NCBI GenBank assembly: GCA_963693085.1
Contig: OY856409.1
Span: 663,181,591-663,245,590 of the forward strand
Direction of reading: 5' to 3'
From: Alisma plantago-aquatica
Lineage: Eukaryota > Streptophyta > Magnoliopsida > Alismatales > Alismataceae
Length of the DNA: 64,000 nucleotides
Shown here one piece after another: positions 57,501 through 64,000 of this stretch (position 1 is the stretch's first letter; each line of letters begins with the position of its first letter). Both the position numbers and the translations under genes were made by a program. A model generated the notes under the pieces. It saw only the letters and a list, made by a program, of their open reading frames with translations. It had not been told where the DNA came from and ran no database searches.

Positions 57501-59853
57501 TTATATTGTGAGCCTAACTCTAATGCAAATAGATAAAGACGACTATTCATGTTTAACATTCTTATATAATGGAATGATGGTGGAATAACCTCCTAAATAT
57601 GGTCATAACCTTGATATGTTAATTGGTGGTTCTCATAGCCACATGGTTGATACTTTCTTATGCTAAACATGTGCATTATGAATATGATGAGTGTTAATCA
57701 TATCTAGATTCCTTGAATGTAGATGTAATACATGAATGTTCTTAATGTTAATATAGCCCTGCTATGATTGTTTATGAATATCTCCTAGCTCATTAATGCA
57801 ATATTGTGCTGATCTGGTATATTATATGTAAGTGATGTTGTTGAGCCTTATTATAAGGCATGGAAAGATAATGATGATCTTACAGGGAATAATATGATGG
57901 TCTTAATGACCTTTGGGCATTGTTGAGCCCTGAATGAGGTGTAATCCTCTTATGTTGATAAGGGTTGATACCTTGTGATATTCTGAAAAGGATTTATATC
58001 TTGTGATAGTATGATGACTAGTGTGGTCTCATGAATGGAAAGTGAATATTACCATGTGATGATGGGATGGGAAATTATGGTTCATACATTTTATATCTTT
58101 TCAAAGTTTTGATATTTATATGCTTGCTAGAAGTGAATTAGGGTTTGTATGTCCACTTGTTTGATGCAGCCTTAATACACCCAATTGGCATAACTAATCA
58201 AGTGCAACTCTAATCATGTAGTGCCCTGTGCCATAGATCCATGTGAGTGTCAGAACTTGCTAGATGGTGAAACGAGTATTCCTAAGGGAAACTCGGAGCA
58301 CATACTGATGAGTATGCGGGGTGCTTGTCATCCTGAATTCAAGTGTTTAGGGAGGATGATTGCGGTCATACCTAGCCCTCAGTTTGAGAACAACTGCAGT
58401 TGTGTATCGGTGATTATATATGTGATGATATTGGAGGACAACTGCAGTTGTACCTCGGATGGTAGGGTATGCGTACCCACCTCCTTTCACTAGTGTCGTG
58501 ACCTATACCAAGGACGGACTAGGCTGTTAGCAGATTGACCTTATGTGTTGCTGTGGTGGACCCGTACTGACCGGGGGCGGAGAAGATCTTAGGAGTCCGA
58601 CTCTTCCTAGATCTTGTATGGCACTGATTTCGACTTAGCAGTGGTGAGTTGGATTGTGTGTGGTATCCTCAATTTCCTCAGGGCATAATAAAAGATGTAA
58701 TACAGCCGTATAGCATATCTGTTTAGGGTTATACATGACGCTTCACATTGTATGATAACCCTTGTTTGTTCTCTTTACATAAAATGATGCTTAGTGCAAT
58801 TAAGAGATAGTAATTATACTTATGTTGTGGATATGCATAAGACTGTAAATATGTACATACAGTAGTCATGCTTATGTTGATATCTATAATGCTACTATTG
58901 ATTATAATAATGATGCTAGCTATGTCATGTTGTTAATTATGTTTAGCATGCTAGCCATGCCTCTATAATTATAAATTCATATACTACTAATCATGCTTAT
59001 GCAAATACTCATGCTTATGTTGATAGCTTTGCTTATGATATTGATCTGTTCAAACTGTTAGACATGCTAATGCTGTTAGATATGCTTATGATGCTAGACT
59101 TATTCATGTTAATAGAGATAACATGCTACTAGACTTGTTGATGCTAGTTATGTATATGATATTGAATCTCTTATACGGTTAATAAGGAAAACGATGATAG
59201 ACAGCTTGATGATGATAATTGTTATCTGCTCCTTTATGTATTTTGTTAATCATCAATACTGCTGAGCTTATTTGTTATATCTAATTAATTTTCTTAACTG
59301 TTTAAGTACTTAAAAATTTTGTAATCAATAAACGTTGTTGGAGGTTATAACTCTTGCTGGGACTGGGTCTCACCCTTGTGGTTCGCCACATTTTTTTAGG
59401 TAATCGAAAGTGATGAAAACAAACATGTGGCAGCAAAGAGGAGCTAAAATAATGAATCTTTGAGAAAGTTGATTAGATGTCTAGTGTGTCCTAGAGTCGT
59501 CCCTGTACTCTCAGGTCCAGGCAGGAAAAGTTTGTATATGGTGTTTCAAATGAATCGAGATTTTATTAGCATGTTAATGCTTGTTTGTGTGATATATATA
59601 AATATTGTTCTTCTGTGTATATATGTTGTGGCTAAAGAGATAGACCAATTTGTATCAAATTCTTAGCATAGTATGGATATAAGAGATGTTGGTTTCTCAC
59701 GAAAATGTTTTTGAGTGAGTGTTGATGTTTTTGAGTGAGTGTTGACATTGAAATCGGTTTTAATTTACCCATATTTTTGGGTATGTGATTAATTAGTGAT
59801 TGATAGTGTTTTATGTTTTGAGTAATCTTATTTAGCGTGACGAGGTTACGACA
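54582..59853 (+). repeat. LARD-like element, 3' LTR (5.3 kb)
   Basis: Copy of 47472-52713. It is longer mainly through a duplicated 20-bp unit at about 59705-59745 (TGTTTTTGAGTGAGTG twice) and a 10-bp gain near 55985. It ends CGACA, then target duplication CATAC. Confidence 0.93.
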
Positions 59854-59858
59854 CATAC

Positions 59859-60811
59859 TGACCGAGACAGATGAGGTCATAGAATCAGGCTCTCCCATTG
59901 ACCTTGTGTGGTACCGATGCTTTATGTAACCGTAGTCGGTTGGATTATGAGCGGTATATCTCATCTCCTCAGGGCATAAGCTTAAGAATGTTTGTAAAAT
60001 GTAACCATCCGTGTTGCATATTTGCATAATATTTAAATACGAGAATCACTGGTTGATGTTATTCTGCTCAGCATGTTCGAGATACATAAATGTTACATAT
60101 GCTCTTCAAAGTCCTTATGGAATAAGAGACATGCTGTTCAATCAAGTTATAGCTTAAATGCTTGAATAGAAATGTTACTTTAATCTGCATAGATGTTGAT
60201 TTATCTACTGTTGAATATATAATTCCATTGTTCAGTTTATTTCTATTAAACTTCAATAATAATGTTTTCGGCGGAGAGTTATAACTCTCGCTGGGGCAAT
60301 TTTATAATTGTCTCACCCCCGTGGAATTCCAATGTTTTTAGGTGGACGCGGACGAGGTAGGGCCAGAAGCCTCATAAGAAGAGAAGAATAGCAGTAGCAG
60401 TAGGGATAACAGTAGATCCTCAGGTGGAGATATTGGCTGTCAAGTCTTGTATATGTGTATATAGAGTCCTATGGGTCGTCTCTGTACTCTCAGGTCCTAG
60501 GAGTCAGTGATAGTGTTTTATTCTTATCTGACATTTTTGGCATGATGCCTCTAGGATTTTGATACTCAACCTCTTGATAAAGCAAGTGAAGTACACATAT
60601 GTTCCTCGAGAAGGAATGGTACAGAGAATGTACTATGTGAACCAGAATGTGAATGTAATATTATGGTTCTTGTTGAAAGAGTTCTCATGTGTTTGGATCT
60701 CTTTGCAAAATGTTTTAATTTTTAGTGATTCTCAGTAATTCCGCTGCTAACGATCGCTTCCGCAGTAATTTAATTTAGTTAATAAACTTTTTGTTCGAAC
60801 GCTTCGCCACA
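59859..60811 (+). repeat. Gypsy-II 5' LTR, second segment
   Basis: It continues the LTR after the LARD insertion: ACTGACCG-type start, CCTCAGGGCATAA, TAACTCTCGCTGGGG, GTCTCACCCCCGTGG and CTGTACTCTCAGGTCC. Each has a counterpart in the LARD LTR (about 51450-52400). It ends CGCCACA at 60811. Confidence 0.75.
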
Positions 60812-60817
60812 ATTTAG

Positions 60818-60829
60818 TGGTCTTAGAGC
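60818..60829 (+). other. Gypsy-II primer-binding site, mutated
   Basis: TGGTCTTAGAGC differs at two positions from the standard TGGTATCAGAGC. It lies six bases after the LTR end. Confidence 0.75.
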
Positions 60830-60905
60830 TCTAGGTTCGCTGAATCTACAGAGACATAGGATTAGGTTGTTGAGTCTGTTCTAATGTCTTCCAGTTTGTC
60901 TGATA

Positions 60906-62150
60906 GTGTCTTCTGCTCATATAGGAGAAGAAGAACTAAAGATGTTTGGATCACACGATGAAGACGCTGCTGAGAGCAGTGTTGCTGCACCAGGAGGAGG
61001 TGCAAGAGACAAAGACAGGGAGGAACCTGTACCTGAACAGCCCCAGTTCAACCCAGCTGATATGGGGAACCCAGCCTTCCAGGCTATGTTTGGGCAGTTC
61101 ATGGCAGATATGACCCACATGACGGATAGAATGCTAGTACCTGCACCTAGGGCACCACCCCATGATGAAAGACATGGTGCCGGCAAGACTTTTGAAAGGC
61201 TGAAGGGGGTAGTAGCCTTAGAGTATGTTGGTACAGCCGATCCAGCAGATGCTGACCTATGGTTGACTGAATTGGAGAAAGCCTTCAGAATCCTCATGAT
61301 TCATGATGATGAGAGGGTCAGGCATGCTGTATATCTCCTCAAAGGGAGTGATGGCCACTGGTGGACCATTGAGGAGGGCAAAAGACTTGGAGTTGTGATT
61401 GGATGGGATGAATTCAGGCGTGAATTTGTCACTAGATACTTTCCCAAGACGTATCTAGATGAGAAGATCTCTTAGTTTGAGAGAATTAAGCAAGGACCAA
61501 TGAACATTAGTGAGTATGAGGCTAGGTTCATGGAGTTGTTGCGGTTTTGTGTGCACATGGCATCTAATGATGAGGAGAGAATTCGGCAGTTCGAGAAGGG
61601 GCTGAACGCTGAATTAACCACTCTGGTGTCTGCTTTAGAGAACTGAGAGAGGTTTTCTACCTTCGTGAAGTCTGTAAGGCAGATAGAAAGGTCTGTGATT
61701 GAGAAGCAACAGACCAGTAGTAAGAAAGTGTATCCTCAGTTTCATGGACAGAGGTCTGAAGGTTTCAAGAAGCCTAGATTTTCTGCACCGGCAACACCAC
61801 AAAGGTTCAATACCCAGACACAGTAGACGTCAAGTAGGTGTAGAGGGCATAGTTTTCCTATGAGTAAAGCCCTCAACATAGCATCAACATCAATAACTGG
61901 ACCCCCTAGACCACATCAAGAGAATATAACTTGTCATTGATGTGGACTAGTAGGTCATTTGGCAAGGGATTGCCCAACGGGGAATGTTGTGGTGAATCAA
62001 CCCTCGAGACAAAGTCAACAAGGTTCTCAGAGAAAGCAATTTTCTAGTGGTACTCGAGGACGTAGACAAGCGTCCCAAGCAGGATCTTCTGCATCTAATA
62101 ATAGGGCACAGGGCCAACAGCAGGCAATGATGAGATTCTATGCAATGAAT
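60906..62150 (+). pseudogene. Gypsy-II gag
   Basis: The frame reads SSAHIGEEELKMFGSHDED; a gag core EYVGTADPADADLWLTELEKA and KGSDGHWWTIEEG; then EFRREFVTRYFPKTYLDEKI and, after a stop, FERIKQGPMNISEYEARFMEL. A zinc knuckle (C-H-stop-C-G..H..DC) lies near 61932-61970. Stops at 61473 (TAG), 61644 (TGA), 61824 (TAG), 61938 (TGA) and 62151 (TAG) all lie in one unshifted frame. The apparent initiator is GTG at 60906; the only nearby ATG (60884) is in another frame. Confidence 0.88.
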
Positions 62151-62153
62151 TAG

Positions 62154-64000
62154 CCCGAGGCAGTGGTTAATCCACGAGTTGTGACAGGTCAGATGGAACT
62201 ATTTCATTCTGATATGTCTTCATCCTGTTTTATATCTGTACTAATTGATCTGGGTGCTACACATTCCTTTATCACTCGAGAAGTGATTTATGACTACAAT
62301 ATGATTGTCAGTCATAGAATGGATAGTTTGTTGCTAGAGACACCTTTGTTGGGTTCCGCAGTGTTGCGGGAGGTGTGTTCTTCCTACATTCTTTCTTTTT
62401 CTAAACATCGCATTCAAGTGGATCTTATACCACTTGAGATGCATGGATTTGATATAATTCTTGGGATGGATACCTTAGAGAAATATAAGGTTGTCTTGGA
62501 TTGTGATTCCAAGCAGGCTGTATTCACAGATGATGGTGACACATGGATCTTTCAGGGAGATAGAAAGATTCTTCCAACCTGTTTAGTGTCAGCCATGGTA
62601 GCTGAGAAGTTGGTGAGACAGGGATGCTTTGCATTCTTGGCTCATGTGGTAGATACCACAATGGAGAGTTCTAATCTTCTTGAAGTTCTAGTTGTTAGGG
62701 AATTTGAAGATGTATTCCCTGAGGAACTTCCAGGCGTCCCTCCGCCCCGAGAGATTGATTTTGAGATTAATCTAATCCCGGACACGCAACCAATAGCACA
62801 AACACCATATAGGATGGCACCTGCTGAGATGGCAGAGCTCAAGAAACAACTGCAGGAGTTGCTTGAGAAGGGTTTTATCTGACCGAGTACCTCACCATGG
62901 GGTGCTTCGGTCCTCTTTGTTAAGAAGAAAGATGGATCTATGTGATTATGCATTGATTATAGGCAGTTGAATAAAGTAACCATAAAGAACAAGTATCCTC
63001 TACCAAGGATTGATGACTTGTTTGATCAGTTGCGTGGTACAACTATCGTTTCTAAGATAGATATGAGGCCGGGATACCATCAGTTGTGTATTAAGGAGAG
63101 TGACATACCTAAGTCTACTTTTAGGACAAGGTATGGTCACTATGAGTTCATAGTTATGTCGTTTGGACTAACTAATGCCCCGACTGCATTCATGGAACTC
63201 ATGAATAGAATCTTTCGACCTTTTCTTGATCAATGTGTAGTAGTCTTCATAGATGACATCTTGATATACAGTAGAGACACCCAACAACATGAGCAACACC
63301 TTCGTCAGGCTTTGACCTTGCTAAGAGAGCATAAGTTGTATGCTAAGTTTAGCAAGTGTGAGTTCTGGTTACCAGAAGTTTCTTTTCTTGGACACGTGAT
63401 ATCTGCTTCAGGTATTCATTTTGATCCTAAGAAGGTAGAATCTATCCTGCAATGGGAACAACCGAAGACACCGACGGAGATACATAGTTTCCTAGGACTG
63501 GCAGGCTATTATAGGAGGTTCATTAAGAACTTCAGTTCTATAGCTTTACCCCTGACCAAGTTGACCAGGAAAGAAGTTCCTTTTGTTTGAAATGATAAGT
63601 GCCAACAATCTTTTCAGATGTTGAAGGAAAGATTGACAAGTGCACCTGTGTTAGTGTTACCTGAGCAAGGAAAGGGGTATATAGTTTTATGTGATGCATC
63701 TAAGAATGGCTTAGGATGTGTGTTGATGCAGGATAAGAAAGTGATTTCTTTTGCCTCTCGACAGCTTAAGAAACACAAGGAGAATTATTCGACACACGAT
63801 CTAGAGCTAGCTGTTGTGGTCCATGCCTTGAAGATCTAGAGACATTATCTCTATGGAGAAACATTCCAGATTTTCACAGACCATAAGAACTTAAAGTATA
63901 TAGTTTTTCACAACATGAGCTGAACATGAGGCAACGCCGCTGGATGGAGTTAATCAAAGACTACGATTGTACAATTGATTATCATCAAGGGAAGGCTAAT
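62154..64000 (+). pseudogene. Gypsy-II pol: protease-RT-RNase H, running off the window
   Basis: The protease reads SVLIDLGATHSFI, with Leu in place of Ser/Thr in D-S-G. The linker [23 protein letters not shown] follows, then RT with [20 protein letters not shown], the catalytic FIDD (about 63247-63258) and [16 protein letters not shown]. RNase H starts with [16 protein letters not shown], where family members have T-D-A-S. Stops lie at 62880 (TGA), 62943 (TGA), 63588 (TGA) and 63837 (TAG), in the same frame as gag. A small indel near 63905 shifts the last part, which then reads ELNMRQRRWMELIKDYD. Inactive as it stands. Confidence 0.9.

Larger units (their letters stand above)
47472..59853 (+). 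mobile_element. LARD-like non-autonomous retrotransposon with giant LTRs
   Basis: Direct repeats of 5242 and 5272 bp (47472-52713, 54582-59853) start TGTAAGG and end CGACA. Target duplication CATAC is at 47467-47471 and 59854-59858. The interior is only 1868 bp and begins with an exact primer site TGGTATCAGAGC (52717-52728). No gag or pol frame exists inside. Giant LTRs with a non-coding interior match the LARD class, although known LARDs have a longer interior. It landed within the Gypsy-II 5' LTR. Shared LTR modules with Gypsy-II suggest that this family supplied the enzymes (inference). Confidence 0.94.
43300..64000 (+). mobile_element. Gypsy-II: Ty3/gypsy retrotransposon, 3' end beyond window
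   Basis: The 5' LTR starts TGTAACATCC at 43300, is split by the LARD-like element (47472-59853 with its duplication), and ends ...CGCCACA at 60811; without the insert it is about 5.1 kb. A primer site TGGTCTTAGAGC (60818-60829), a mutated TGGTATCAGAGC, and gag-pol from 60906 follow. RNase H is reached at the window end, so integrase and the 3' LTR lie outside. The base word before the LTR is CTAGA (43295-43299), the expected target duplication. The single long gag-pol frame is interrupted by at least nine stops. Confidence 0.88.

Overview
This is flowering-plant nuclear DNA. The evidence is a plant-specific TMK-type leucine-rich-repeat receptor kinase exon with a GT splice donor, Ty1/copia and Ty3/gypsy (chromovirus) retrotransposons primed by initiator-Met tRNA (TGGTATCAGAGC primer sites), and a plant RTE-type LINE. 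I cannot name the species. Most of the window is transposable-element sequence, and the only host gene seen is the 5' exon of the kinase.

Layout. 715-5865: an old, decayed Copia element (Copia-A; 5-bp target duplication GAAAA). 5871-10549: sparse AT-rich DNA with a 3' scrap of an RTE LINE (about 7127-7402), a CG-rich short repeat (7430-7710) and two fold-back elements (about 8607-9320 and 9472-10046). 10555-20637: a Copia element (Copia-B; duplication GTATT) split by a second Copia (Copia-C, 12494-17590; duplication GCCTG). 21107-24450: a structurally complete but frame-damaged RTE LINE with a 20-bp target duplication. 24620-25400: a diverged tandem repeat of about 250 bp. 25945-28222 (minus): TMK-like receptor kinase exon 1, from signal peptide to the APE motif of the kinase, ending at a phase-1 splice donor. 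No second exon is visible in the window, so either the intron exceeds 25.9 kb or the gene is broken.

Right half. 29690-31538 plus 42014-42225: a badly eroded Copia (Copia-D), split by Gypsy-I (31539-42008, minus; duplication CTGAC), a chromovirus with 2.8-kb LTRs and few lesions. 43300 to the window end: Gypsy-II, whose 5' LTR (about 5.1 kb) is split by a non-autonomous giant-LTR element (47472-59853; duplication CATAC) with 5.2-kb LTRs and only a 1.9-kb interior. That LARD-like element shares LTR modules with the element it landed in and keeps a scrap of gypsy reverse transcriptase. Gypsy-II gag-pol runs from 60906 past the window end.

The nesting gives relative ages: Copia-D before Gypsy-I, Copia-B before Copia-C, and Gypsy-II before the LARD-like element. 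Nothing here forms an operon or a pathway. The points of interest are the exact nested architecture, the non-autonomous giant-LTR element and its likely partner family, the mutation spectrum in Gypsy-II, and the possible giant antisense-TE-filled intron of the kinase gene.
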